Shown here: in pieces, positions 32,432 to 44,293 of the stretch | How the letters are laid out: every line of letters begins with the position of its first letter | Numbering within the stretch: position 1 is the first letter of the stretch | NCBI RefSeq assembly: GCF_900324465.2 | Contig: NC_046615.1 | Location: 5,155,331 to 5,219,330, forward strand | Reading direction: 5' to 3' | DNA: 64,000 bases | From: Anabas testudineus | Lineage: Eukaryota; Chordata; Actinopteri; Anabantiformes; Anabantidae | The notes under the pieces: generated by a model | Told to the model about the DNA's origin: nothing | The model's input: only the letters and a program-made list of their open reading frames with translations | Databases searched by the model: none | Program-made: the position numbers and the translations under genes

Positions 32432-35400
32432 TCATCCTCTGGAGGGCGCAGTGCCAGCTCTCATGATTCTGAATAGTGCATTGACATTATTGCTCTTGAT
32501 GGCGTCTCGACAAGCAGAGATCACTTGGTTCTTGGGCTTACCCACTGAAGGAAAGGAGGGACAGACACAGGTAGATAAATGTGTTTTTTCCTACAAGGAT
32601 CTAACTACTTTTTACCTGCACCACCGTCACACACAATAAATGATGTCCTGATAATATTTGTAGTTTATGTTCTGAGGCAAAATAACATCAAAGAAGAAAA
32701 AAAAAGTGAAATCCAAGAACACACATGCACCACATAATGCTGTTTGTCCAAGAAAATGCCTGACATCCACACTCCTGCAAAAAGTCAGCTAACATGCTGT
32801 TTAGGGTGACTTGCACATATTAACACATGAAGCCTACCTCGGAGTCTACCAGCCCGCTGTATAGCCTGGTTGACGGACTTGAGGCAGACCAGCAGGGCAT
32901 TGTGGTTGTTAGAGCGGATTTTATACTCATTGATAAGATCTCTGTTTAGATCATACAGCTCTCTGTAACGTTTCTTCATAGTTGTTCTTCAGAGGACAGA
33001 GACAGGAGAGCATAGAGGACATGTCGGGAAAAAGAGAAGGTCAGACGGTAAGAAAGTTCAACAGGAAAAAAATGATATAACAGGGAGTTTGTTCTTCTGG
33101 TTGGTCTTGTGATAAGAAATAAGGGATAAGGGTCAGCAGCACAAACAAAGATCAGCAGACATTTAAAACTTTAATAGCAAATAGCAGTGTCAATATTAAT
33201 CAACCTTTTTTCATTTAGAATCATATACCTATAAACATGCATGCACAAGACCAATGCCAAGGAAGTGACCGCAGCTGTAAATGTTATTAAATACACACCA
33301 ATGACAATATGTCTGTTGAAAAAGGTCTGAGAGTTTAAGGTATTTCGTATGGGTTATAAATGAGCCAATTTGAATAAACTCACATGTCACCCATAAGTCG
33401 AGCATCCTCTGCTTGCACCAGCATGTTCCGGATGTAGTTGGAGTGGTCGGCCATAGCTGCAGTTAACTTCTGATGGACAGAGTGGAACTCATCCACCTGG
33501 CATGCAGAAATGTAAAACTTTATTTACAACAATATTAATATAGTGCAGAATAAATATGTGTTTCTGGTGAACTGCAGAAACAACTGCATCACTGCTTTTA
33601 TAAACGATGTTTCCATTACCAGAAATATGACTATGTCACAGGTTTTGGTTTAGTGCCAACTCAGTTAATACATCTTAATACACTCTTTATTCACATGAAA
33701 ATAAACTCGATTCACTATTTTATTTTGAATAATAATGATGTTGCCCAGCCTTGACAATAGACATTAGCACTGATTGCTCTTGTACTACATAGCTAAAGAG
33801 GATGAGAAGATATTGTGTCTAGGAGTTTCATTGGAATAAGCAGCACAAAATGTATATGATCGAAAGGTTAAAACCTCAGTGAGTGTAGTGCGTAGCTCCT
33901 CAAAGTATCTTGGAAAATCTGCTTCCGCTGACAGGTCCTCTATTGCCAGGAATGTGGCCAGTGACTGGACCAGATCTCCTGCCAGGTCAATATCATCTGT
34001 TCTTAGAGTTATCTGAAAGGAGAAATTGTGAATGAAATAGTTACTGACTGATATTAATTGATCAAACAGGAAATCTTAGAGCTCTATTGTGCAGCTTTGT
34101 GTAAATTAACACCACTGCTTTTTCTGTGATTTATGAAGTGTTTTCATGTGTCATGTTTATGGTTATAAGGCATAAAGCTCAAGCACTTGTAATTTCATTG
34201 TCTTAAAAGTTAAGTTAAAGTTAAAAGTTAAAACTGGCCAAAAGGTGATCAAAAATAAATTAATGTTAAAATATAAAATGTAACACATACAGTAACTGTT
34301 GCTGTGTGTCTTTCTTTACCTGTCCATTGCTGGCCATGCTGATGGACAACAGTCCCCCTCCTCTTAGTGAATTAAAAGTCGCATCAGGACTGTCTACCCC
34401 CTCTGGAAGCAAGAAGTTCTGATTCAGCCACATCACCACCTGCACACCCAATGCACACACGTAAACTAAATGTAAATCCGAAGATCCAAAATGATTAGGT
34501 CAGTTTTAAATTAACAAATACATCTATTGTTATTGATTTCAACATGTTGTGGGACCAATAAGAACTAGTAGAACTAGATATACCCTCTGAAAGCCTACCC
34601 GCTGTGGTCGGTCGTTGATACTGAAGGTGACCCATCCAGTGGGTGGAGCAGCGGAGGAGTCAGCTGTGATGTCATACATAGAGAAACGAGGCAGCTGACG
34701 AGTGATTTCAAACACGTGGAACTGGGTGCTGGAGTAAACAAAATAAGTAAAGGTCAGATGGAAAAAAAAAAGTATCTTGATAAAGCAGCTATATAAAATT
34801 TCCTTACTGCTCATTCATAACAGCATGCACACCTGGCTAACTCACTCATACCCTACCTAGTTTTCCCTCCAACAAAGGCTTTGATGTGCAGATCTACTGG
34901 TATATCTTTTGGGGGGGTGATTGGGACTCGGATACAGCCTGACAGGTTTTGGACACTGGGGTGAACAACATGGCTCTCGCCCTCAAATATCCCTTCTGCA
35001 AAAATGAGCACTGCGCGAATAATGGTTTCTGGAGAAGATAAGAGAAGATATTAGTATTTACTCCGTCCTTAATATAATATAAACTCTCACCTGCTAGTAA
35101 AGTCTACCATTTGGTGTTGAAATGCTGAGCTCAACATGAGCCTTCTGGACCTCTGAAGCAGGTCTCACGGACAGTGCTGTCTGGAGCTGAGTGTTGGCTG
35201 GTATGACACCCATCCCACTGTTTGTCTCTGACACACCCTGAAACAACATGAGTCTGTGTTGTTATACCAGCCCTAACAACCATATTAAGCCTGATATCAA
35301 TTGAGAATCCTGTGCTTATCTACACAACACCAAGCTCTTTTATCTGTGAAACAAATACAGTATTTAGGCAGCATATTCCCTATGGGAAACATCGTCATGT

Positions 35401-38400
35401 ACGAAATTCACAAATTACTGATTAAACATACCTTGGCATTTTCTTCATAGTTGCGTAGCTCAAGCAGCAGATTCTGTCTGCGTTGGCTGAGCTCTCTAAT
35501 GAGGTCCTGTTCAGCACTTGAGTCCATGAGATTCCCTTTAAGATCCTTACTGGCTGGCAGGTAACCACGGACTACAGGATACACACATTAAGGGTAATTA
35601 CAGTATACCATCCTATTCCAACTTCAAAGTGTCCGTTTTTAAGTTAGTTGTATGTCTCCATTAAACAACAAAAGTACAATTAATATTAATAGGTATTTGC
35701 CCATTGTGAGGTATAGTATATTAAGTGGAAACTTTTGGTAGATGGAAGAACAGTGACACAACAGTCACAAATGTGCCGGAAATGCTCTCAGATGACAGCA
35801 CAAACCTGGCAATATTTCAAATCTGATGCAAGTAAGAACAGTATCCGAGTGACTAGATACAAATAGTTTAATGTTGGTTTGTGTAATGTTGGTGATGATA
35901 TGAAAGGACAGCTTGAAACAAGAACAATAGCTAAAGATCTTTTTCAAACTAATACTGACAGATACTGTACTATGTCTCACAGACAGACACACAACATACC
36001 CTCTCCCTCTACGGATGTGCAAATGAGTTGTTGCTGTCCATCCAACCTGTAGTCTCCCTCCACCACTCCGGCCACAGAAGCAGATAGGTTGTCTTTGAAA
36101 ATGACCTCACCTGTACGGTCACTACGAGCATCAATCTGCAACATTAGAAAATGTGCAAGTGTCTCAAATTGTTTGCTGTGTCCAAGATCCAATCACATTT
36201 CTGAATGTCAGAGCACTGACCTTTCCATTGGACCAGCCAGTGATAAGCTCCACAACGCCATCAGCATTCAGATCAAAGGCATGTATGCTCATTGCGTGAT
36301 TTTTAGACTGAACAGGGGAGAGAAACACTTTATGAAAAACCAAACATAGACTTGTTTTCCTTGTGTTATTGATGTCCTTGAAGATTGTGAAGTCAGTCTG
36401 TTAAAAAAAAGTCTAAATACTTAAATAAAAACTGAAAAATGATTAAGGATAAGTGAGAAAACCATAGACTAGACATATATAATAAACTAGACATATATAA
36501 TAAACTAGACATATGTAACAAACAGAACTAATGTTACTAGAGGAAAATGCTGATAAATAATAAATATACATGAATTCAACAAAATCCATAGATTGTATTG
36601 GTAATTACTAATCCCCACTCATACTATTGTACAAAGGTAAGCTTTGTCATAAATGATTGGGGTACCTTAATCCTCCAGTAGCGGGCAGTGCGGTCATAGA
36701 CTCCCACAGTGCCATTAGCCAAAGCATAGCCAAACCTGCTGCCATGCATATGGCACAGTGATGTTACTGTCTGTACAGAGAAAGACAGATGGAAAACTTC
36801 TAATGTCAGAAAGTGCTGCTCTTCTCCAGTCCAACACAAAATTGATATGACAACCTACAACATGCCAGTGCTACCAAAGCAATAATGATAACAATTTTTA
36901 TTCTATTATTGATTCTGGTACAAAATACAATTCTTGAACATTCTTTAGAGTCAACATGCTTGGACAGAGTCAGAGTCAACATCTTTACAGTGAACATGCT
37001 TGGACAGAGTGCACTACACTGCATCCATTTACCTCATTTTCAGTCATCTCAGACACAAGTTCATCCTCTTTGAAAACCCTGATGTCAAAGTCTTCAGATC
37101 CTACTAGGAGCTGTAAATGCATAAACATACAATATCTCAGATCAAACTACCATACCAACATCAACAAATCTTTAATTTAATTCATATAAATACTTTACAC
37201 AAAACTGTGAACATTTTGAAGACAGAAGACAACCACTCTAACTGGAATCAGACTACAGCTGTAGCAGCAAAAGAGAAAGTGTTTTGCACAGCCAACCATT
37301 TACATCTTACCTCATTTTTACCGTCCCCAGTGAAGTCACAGAGCACCAGAGACCTGACGTTATCTCCAGTTACCTAAGAACAAGATACATGAATGATTGC
37401 AACTCATAGAAATGTAACTGAAATGGAAAACTGCATTCACAAATCTACTCCTAATCAAATAAACTGGGCAAATGATCTTGTCCCATAAAACCTAGTTATA
37501 CAGAAAAATAAGACCTGAAAATATGCTGTTTTACTACGAGTCAAAGGTCATTCTAAGGTATTACAAATTGGCTTTCATAAATCCTTGCAAAAAAAGTAAT
37601 AAAAAGAAAAACAATAAAAAAACACACTTTATAAGGCAACAAAAAGTTTGCACTACAGTCAAATTTACTCAGACAACTCTATATTAAATGTAAATCAGAA
37701 TGACTTGTTTTCTGGTATTAAAATGTTGTCTTACTGTCCAAAAGTGGTCGTTGCCCTCATAGTCAAAGCCTTGTAAGGCACAGTTTCCCCCAATGATGGC
37801 AAGTGGAGTGGGGATGTTCCCAAGTTTCCCCAACACAATAGCATTAGCTCCATCTGATACCTATACTTACATATAGAGGAAATGAAGAGAAACAAAGTCC
37901 CTTAAAGTGAAATACTGTACAATAACAATTTTACAGAAAGGCTTACAGCTTTCCTCTGTGTGTAGAGCCTTGCTAATTGAGCATTTGTGTGTTTTTTCTT
38001 TTATTCAGTTTTTAGCATTGATTGAGGAGGTAATGTTTTCACTAGAGTTGTCTGTTTGTTAGCAAAAGAACTCAAAAAAAAATCACAAACAGATGAAGCT
38101 GAAATTTTACAAAAACTAGTGTTAACCAATTAACCAAAGTTGACCTCCTCCTTATTCTGCTCAGCATCACTTACCTCTCTATAGAATATATCAGCATTGT
38201 CATGGACATCATAGGCCAGCAGGTTAGTCTGTGATCCAACTAATAGAGTGTCCCCAGTGGTATTTGGTCCCAACAATCCTGCAGTCAGACAAGTGACTGC
38301 CTGGTTGATGTTAAGCAGAGAAATGTCAGAGTCCTGGGTGCTCTGGCTGAGTCGGTGGGCTACAGGTCTCTGACCACGAGTGTGCGGATTGTGGATAAAA

Positions 38401-38800
38401 ACCTTTAAAAAATAAAGAGTATAGCATAGTCGGTATAAAAGTAAGTGTCATGTGTATAAGGCATAATGCAAGTACTTTACATAATGGGAGTTCAAGGCTG
38501 TTTAAGTAAATGTTAATCTTCAGCAATGTCATAACAAGACGAAAAAAACAAGCATATTGCAGTTAGAACAGGGGAAAGAACAATTATCCTAGTCTAATGA
38601 GAACAACTGTGATATGCCATATTCTTTTTGTTTATTATTCATCACAGTTATGTTTGAACAGTGAAAATGTTCATTGCCCTCACCTTTCCAGCCTGTGTGG
38701 CTGCAGTAAGGCAGGGGTGGACTCCATCAAATTTCCCAATAGTCACCATGCGAGGGTTAATCTTGTGGTTCAGCTTAAGGGTGAATATGGGGACCAACAT
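32432..38800 (-). CDS. bbs2: BBS2 (Bardet-Biedl syndrome 2 protein, BBSome subunit)
   Basis: A subunit of the BBSome, the coat complex that moves membrane proteins in and out of cilia. Seventeen coding exons, with phases joining, give 714 aa against 721 in human: 38684-38800, 38175-38402, 37735-37860, 37311-37373, 37033-37110, 36666-36770, 36221-36307, 36000-36135, 35432-35571, 35108-35237, 34857-35028, 34599-34728, 34320-34439, 33875-34012, 33384-33496, 32838-32986 and 32432-32544. The start [19 protein letters not shown] and the end [16 protein letters not shown] are conserved. The first 330 residues form the WD-type beta-propeller (for example [20 protein letters not shown]), followed by a coiled coil ([19 protein letters not shown]), a GAE/platform region and a C-terminal helical part ([19 protein letters not shown]). 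The donor after exon 14 (GTTTTA) is weak. The acceptor of exon 16 was chosen by frame. Confidence 0.96.
36468..36521. repeat. 18-bp tandem repeat, three copies
   Basis: The unit ACTAGACATATATAATAA begins at 36468, 36486 and 36504; the last copy is degraded. It lies in the BBS2 intron between coding exons 6 and 7. Confidence 0.9.
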
Positions 38801-38992
38801 GTTGCTTGCTGTGTGTCCCTAATCAGACAAGAGCCAAGACAAGAAGAGTACGAGGCAACTTATTCTAAATATGCAATTTAAATATATTATTTAAAGGCAG
38901 ACAAATCATTAACACGAGCAAAGCAGCAAAGCGTGATTTTGCTTCACTAATGTAATTACAGGCTTTACCTCAGACAGCCAGTGGAGAGTTCT

Positions 38993-39005
38993 GTTGCCTA
39001 GCAAC
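38993..39005. promoter_or_regulatory. bbs2: X-box (RFX-binding) motif of BBS2
   Basis: GTTGCCTAGCAAC is a perfect match to the palindromic X-box consensus bound by RFX factors (GTNRCC, a short spacer, RGYAAC), the hallmark switch of ciliary genes including BBS genes. It is about 195 bp upstream of the BBS2 start codon. If the untranslated exon proposed at 39319-39430 is used, the motif is in intron 1; if transcription starts closer to the ATG, it is in the core promoter. Function is inferred from motif and position. Confidence 0.8.
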
Positions 39006-39318
39006 ACAGTGGCAAGCTAAAGCTTTTCATCTAGCTAATCTCCCTGTCGTTTGCTGTTCAAGAATGCCAACAAAAATGCAACAAAAACACATCAGGTATA
39101 CTTCTTTAACATTTCGTAAAGTCCGTGCTAATACCAAATGACGCATCAATCGTTCGAAGGAAATAAAATCCCCTTTATTAACTTTCAATACTTGGCAAGC
39201 CTAGCATAGCCATCAGCTAGCAGTTAGTTAGCCGTAACACCGCGGGAACAACTCCAAACTACTGATGACACTAAAATATCAACGTTTTCGAAAAGCGTAA
39301 CAACGTGCGCATTCTCAC

Positions 39319-39430
39319 CTGACCGCTGTAAATTTTGGTTAAAATGAGTCAGCCAGCCAGTGAGCTAGCAGGATAGTAACGCTACGACAACACAGGGAGC
39401 GGTGACAGACGATTCACTGCCAACAAGCAT
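39319..39430 (-). other. bbs2: Candidate untranslated first exon and promoter of BBS2
   Basis: On the minus strand a donor (GCGGTCAG, then GTGAGA) at 39318/39319 could pair with an acceptor (TCTGATTAG) about 20 bp before the BBS2 ATG. The surrounding 39,100-39,420 has more CpG than its flanks. The 5' limit is a guess. Confidence 0.45.
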
Positions 39431-39821
39431 TTCCTGTCTGCTCTTTTCAAAATAAAATGATAACACTCAGCGGTGGGGGAACATTAAAGTGCTGTATTTG
39501 AACACGAACGATTTCCGGTGCTTTACACTAACTCATGGATGGATTATGAGAAACTTGACCTCTGGACACCCAGGATGAGGGGGTACTTTTAATTTAAAGT
39601 CTTTTCAAGACTCTTTTTGGTCACTTTTCTGCGTCAGTAATTGTTTATTGTGTGTCACTTTCAATGTGTGTCTTTTTTTTATCGTTTTCAGTGTGTGTGT
39701 GTGACAATTTTGTATCTCTTTTAAGTTGCTTATGGTTATTTTGAGCCTTCTTTATGTTATCTTAGGTTGTTTTGGCTCTTTACAGTGATCTGTAACATAA
39801 CATATATAACTTATGATTTAT

Positions 39822-40515
39822 ACAGTAATTATAATCTAGATGAAAATAAATCTAATTGATGCTGATATTATTTAGGCCATTGATGACCTCATAACATATA
39901 TAATTTGTGATTTATACATAAGATAAGATAAGAAAACCTTTATTAGTCCCACAATGGGGAAATTGCATTTTTACAACAGCTTAAACACTGTCAGAAAGAT
40001 AGTCTGACCAAAGGAGACAAAAGACTAAACAGGCACAGTCCAAGATAAATAGACTATGAAACCTGATAGTACAAACAGTACAGTAATAAATAAAATATAT
40101 ACATGTAAGTACAGTATATGTAGCAGTGTGAGTATGTACAGTATATGGATATTAATGGATGGCAGTATTGAAAATGTACATTGTAAAGTTGGTTTATGAT
40201 TATTGCACAGGTGTAATATGAGTATCAGCAGTGTTCATTGTACAGTATTTATAATCTAGATGAAAATAAATATAATTGATGCTGATATTATTTAGGCCAT
40301 TGATGACCTCATAACATATATAACTTATGATTTATACAGTATTTATAATCTAGATGAAAATAAATCTAATTGATGCTGATATTATTTAGGCCATTGATGA
40401 CCTCATAACATATATAACTTATGATTTATACAGTATTTATAATCTAGATGAAAATAAATCTAATTGATGCTGATATTATTTAGGCCATTGATGACCTCAT
40501 AACATACATAATACA
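39822..40515. repeat. About 94-bp tandem repeat, four units, split by an insertion
   Basis: Units begin with ACAGTA at 39822, 40241, 40335 and 40430 and run through ATAATCTAGATGAAAATAAA, GATATTATTTAGGCCATTGA and TGACCTCATAACATA. Spacing between complete units is 94-95 bp. Units 1 and 2 are separated by about 325 bp of LINE-derived sequence (39917-40240). The copies differ by only a few bases. Confidence 0.9.
39917..40240 (-). mobile_element. Non-LTR retrotransposon (LINE) 3'-end fragment
   Basis: Reads on the minus strand as a LINE 3' tail: GCAATTTCCCCATTGTGGGA, an AATAAAGG phrase, then a (TTATC)n-type repeat ending at 39917. This end is very common in teleost genomes. The clade was not settled (CR1/Rex1- or RTE-like). 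No coding part is present, as expected of 5'-truncated copies. Confidence 0.65.
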
Positions 40516-40559
40516 GCAGGTTAATGAACTGCACACTGCAGTACAGGCCTCATCACCTG

Positions 40560-40783
40560 CACCATGCTACAGCACTAGAGCCTGCCTCAAATCCATGCTA
40601 GCAGGAAGCAGCTAACGCTAACTTGGCAGCGTTTGTGGACATTGTTGCTTATTTTGGCTTTGTGCGACTTATTTTTACGAATGAAACAACTAAAGCGGGG
40701 ATTCAAAGTAGACAGAAAAAGACAAACGAAGAAAAGTTCAAGTGGCGTCAGTGCTAATGTAGCCTAGCTAACATTTTCTGAAG
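40560..40783 (+). promoter_or_regulatory. Promoter and untranslated first exon of an unidentified plus-strand gene
   Basis: CpG-enriched sequence (about 40605-40770) ends at a good donor (CTGAAG, then GTGAGTT) at 40783/40784. It faces away from BBS2, whose own promoter is about 1.2 kb to the left. The next candidate exon is 41493-41568. The gene was not recognised. Confidence 0.4.
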
Positions 40784-41492
40784 GTGAGTTTCACGCGTTT
40801 GTTTGATTTGCATGAGGAAGGGCAGTTTAATTCGGTCTCACTTGGTAATTAAATACATTTACTGGTTAATTAAATACAAGTTTGAGCTACTAGCGTTAGT
40901 ACGTTAAGTTACTTTACTCTCTCTCTTCCAGGGAAATATATTCTCTACAGCTTTAGTTACTTGTTTGCCGATGTGGATTCTTAATATAATTAATAATCAG
41001 CTTATAAGTGATTATTATTATTATTCATTTATTTATTTAGGTGAGAGTTGAGAGTTTTAGCCATATTAAGCAACCAGTAAATGTTATTGATACTTGTGCT
41101 TGTAGAAGAGTATGTTTTTATACAAATACTTGCACTTTTAAGTACTGAGTTTGTGTACATCTACCACCTTTCTCTAAACTGGCAGTCTGTTGCAGACCCA
41201 TGACTTGGATTATGAAATTAACTAATATGTGTATCATCTGCACATCATTTATATATTTTTGTAGTAAGGACTGTAATCAACATATTTTATCAATTACTCT
41301 GATTATTAGTTTCTAACTTAAAATGTCACAAAATAGTGAAAAATGTTCAAAACGTTTTTCTTTTTTTACAGCAGACCAAAATCCATACACGATCAGTTTT
41401 CAGCTGTATAAAATAGAGAAAAGCAGTTACCAGGCGTTACACCAGATAGTTTGTGTTTTCCTGTTTGCAGTTTTTATCTGTGTATCTTTCAG

Positions 41493-41568
41493 CTGATTGT
41501 CATCCATCTGTGGTTTTGCTTGAACTGAAGCTACGTAGACATGGCGACATGGGTCAATAAGTGCGTAG
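41493..41568 (+). CDS. Candidate first coding exon of an unidentified gene
   Basis: A strong acceptor (pyrimidine tract ending TATCTTTCAG) at 41492 and donor (GTAG, then GTGAGTG) after 41568 bracket a 76-bp exon. It contains an ATG at 41541 reading MATWVNKCV and ending in phase 1. No known N-terminus was recalled. No matching downstream exon is visible before the tRNA region. The next strong plus-strand acceptor in frame is at 58240 (TTATTACTTCAG), just upstream of the SETD6 ATG. Read across that junction the frame continues with a hydrophobic VFLPVFAVVTG and stops after about 26 codons. This may therefore be an alternative 5' leader with an upstream ORF for SETD6, or a separate short gene. 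Confidence 0.35.
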
Positions 41569-42050
41569 GTGAGTGAATTCATTCTTGTGAAAATGAAATA
41601 CTATTAAATGTTGCAGTTTATGGCTCAAATTAGACTTATTTCTAAGTCTGTTGGCAGCTGTGGGTATTAACCATACCCATAGCTGCCATATCCTGAAGTT
41701 ATATAAGTACACCTCTGCATAATATTATATCCTTATTAACCTTAAAGAAACAAAAAAAGAAAAAAGAAATAAATATGGATCAACTTACAACAAAGAACAA
41801 CTTTATTACCATTGTTTTTTAGTCTGTAACAGAAAAGACTTAAAGTCAATTTGCCTGAAATAAAAAAAAAAAATCAGTCCTTATTTAAACTGTAAACATT
41901 TTTTGACCATTTTATACTGAAAAATAAAATAAAATATAATCAATAAATAATAATAAATTCAAATTGATCAGTAACATTAACTCAGGAGTACAATATATAA
42001 AACACTACACTACAAAACAAAAATGAATAAAACAATTTGTGCTGATTTTT

Positions 42051-43150
42051 TTAAATCAAAATGAGGAAGTCAGGATTAATGGCTACAATGAGCATGTCTT
42101 GCAGTGCACAGTTTTCAAAGCAGGGTTTGAAGCATGATACTGCAACTCTCAGCTCCTGCTCAATGTTTAGCTGGGACCTGTACTTGGTCTTCAGTGCACC
42201 AACAGCAGAGAAGCCAGTCTCACAAAGATAAGATGTTGCAAAAGGAAGAAAAAGGCCCATGGTCCTATGCCCTAAGAGTGGATACTGCCTGTCTACACTC
42301 AGCGTCTGTGATGTGAACCTCAGTCTCAATGTGGAGTCAGACGTCATATCAATGAACTGGTCCTCCTCTGCAGAGCTGAAACCAGTTGGAGCTGGTGGAT
42401 CTCTCACCCAGTCATTTTGGGAACTGTTTTCAAGGAAGTACTTGTTAAAGAATCTCATCAGAGATTAAATATGCTCCTTAATATATGGAATCACGGAGGT
42501 GGCATCATAGTTAGTAGTGTCAACAAATTCATGCAGGTTCTCAAATGAATCAGTATTTCCTTCATCAAGTTGCCTGTCCCACGTTGCCAGCTTTCGAGCT
42601 GAGGGAGGTGTTTATTGTTCCCTTGAAGCTGTAGATTTAGTTCATTTCCAAATATGTCACTCAGATAGGCCAGCTTTGCTAGGAAGTTCTCATCACTAAA
42701 TATTTCTGCGAGGTCATACTTGTGCTCCTGCTCCAAAAACATCCTTATCTGCTCTCTGAGCTCAAAAACACAGGACAAGACTTTTACTTGTGACAGCTGA
42801 CTTGTTTCACTGTGAAACAGCACAGCTCGATGTTCAGCTCCCTTCTCCTCACAGATAGCAGAGAAGACTCTTGTTTTTAGTGGTCTGGTCTTTATAAAAT
42901 TCACTACACCTACAATGTCAGGTATAACCTCACTTCATTCAGTGGAAAGGTGCCTTGATGCTAGTGCTTCTCTGTGTATAACACAATCACTCAGCATTAG
43001 GTAAGGCCTTCTTGACGAGTGCCCGAAGTCCTTTTCTCATCCCTGCAATGGTCTGTGCACCATCACTGCAAACACCAACGCTGTTCTCCCACTTTAGCCC
43101 TTTCTCAGTCAGGAAGTAGTCCAGCATTTTGGGTGTGCTCTTCCAGAAGT
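42051..43150 (-). pseudogene. hAT-family transposase remnant (ZBED5/SCAND3/FAM200-like)
   Basis: Minus-strand frames match the C-terminal half of hAT transposases: WENSVGVCSDGAQTIAGM near 43070, then VNFIKTRPLKTRVFSAICEE, VFELREQIRMFLEQ and YLSDIFGNELNLQLQG, and finally LCETGFSAVGALKTKYRSQL and NIEQELRVAVS, the hAT dimerisation region. The frame is broken by stops or indels near 42,470 and 42,945, and the region before the WENSVG block is absent. The sequence gives way abruptly to a tRNA-Pro unit at 43,150-43,159. The copy is dead. Either insertion or segmental duplication could have made the junction. Confidence 0.85.
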
Positions 43151-43158
43151 TAAAAGCA

Positions 43159-43230
43159 GGGCTCGTCCGGGATTTGAACCCGGGACCTCTCGCACCCTAA
43201 GCGAGAATCATACCCCTAGACCAACGAGCC
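43159..43230 (-). tRNA. tRNA-Pro (AGG)
   Basis: A 72-nt intact cloverleaf. Acceptor GGCTCGT pairs with ACGAGCC, the anticodon stem is CTCGC/GCGAG, the loop TTAGGGT carries AGG, and the T arm is CCCGG GTTCAAA TCCCGG-like. The A box (TGGTCTAGGGG) and B box (GGTTCAAATCC) are complete. A pol III stop (TTTT) follows within 10 nt downstream on the minus strand. It abuts the hAT remnant. Confidence 0.95.
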
Positions 43231-43760
43231 CTTGTTTGTAACAGTACTCATCTCAACAGGTGTGATAGACCTGTAACTGAAGGTGACATGGAAACCTGGT
43301 GTTAATTATACATTAATCTTAAGCACCTCCTCTTTCACAAATGCTGCAGCACGCAGCTGGACTTTGTTTTAGAGGGTTTACAGGATAAAATCCAGGTAAC
43401 CTCCGAGCTAAATAACACGGACGTTTGCGATCTCACATGTAGTTCTCACCCTGATAGAGTCTGGAGATGTTCTGGGTGTCAGTGTTTGTATGAAAGCAGC
43501 TTATGTGTGTACTACAACTAATTTGTCATACTGTTCCAAAATAAATTCAAACACACGAGATGATTGCAATCAGCCTATGTACGTGTATGTACACAGCAAA
43601 GGTACAGTACAATATGAAGCAGCGTTCTATCAGTTTTGCAGCTTTTGGCTGCACCTATGGCTGTGTGTCTGTGTTCTGGTGTGACTCATTTTGTCCTGAA
43701 GTTGATTCTTTGGTCTGCAGCATTTTGTTTTCTGTATGTGCTAGTTAAAAGTTAAAAGTA

Positions 43761-43832
43761 GGGCTTATTAGGCATTTGAACCTAGCCATCTTGTACTATC
43801 AAGCAACAATCATACCCCTAGACCAACTTGCT
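43761..43832 (-). pseudogene. Decayed tRNA-Pro copy
   Basis: Keeps the D-arm side (complement of TCTAGGGGTATGATTG) and length of the tRNA-Pro genes nearby, but the acceptor, anticodon and T stems are disrupted (for example TTGATAGTACAAGATGG in place of the anticodon arm). Confidence 0.8.
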
Positions 43833-44221
43833 TTCATTGTACCATGTATCTGTACATGTCTGATATTCAGACCTGTCATTGAGTGTTTTAACCTGGTGAT
43901 GTGGCAACTTGCATCTCCACATCTCATCTAGTCCACTAGCACCCTCTGCTGGTCTCAAATATACATACATCTTTGTGTGTAAAACATTGCAACGCTGAAC
44001 GTAACAGCATTAAACATTTAAACCACTGACAGGAGGTCCAACAGTTGTATATATGAGGCAGTAACTGTAGAGTCAGTTCAAGTCAGTGTTGAAAGCTGGA
44101 ATTGGCTTCCTGAGTTAAAGAAGTGGACCTTAATGTACAACAAGATCAGCATGCCACCACCAGTTTGATCAGTTTGATCACTGGTTGGCACACATAGGCA
44201 GTGGCAAATCACACAACATGT

Positions 44222-44293
44222 GGCTCGTTGGTCTAGGGGTATGATTCTCGCTTTGGGTGCGAGAGGTCCCGGGTTCAAATCCCGGACGAGCCC
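44222..44293 (+). tRNA. tRNA-Pro (TGG)
   Basis: A 72-nt intact cloverleaf with loop TTTGGGT, anticodon TGG at 44254-44256, and complete A and B boxes. A TTTT terminator lies 4 nt after the last base. Its inverted partner is the copy at 56346-56417. Confidence 0.95.

Noticed and set aside
40241-40515. CRISPR-like array
   Set aside because: The units are 94 bp, contiguous and without spacers, in a vertebrate genome; it is a minisatellite.
43761-43832. A tenth tRNA-Pro gene
   Set aside because: The acceptor, anticodon and T stems do not pair. It is listed as a decayed copy.
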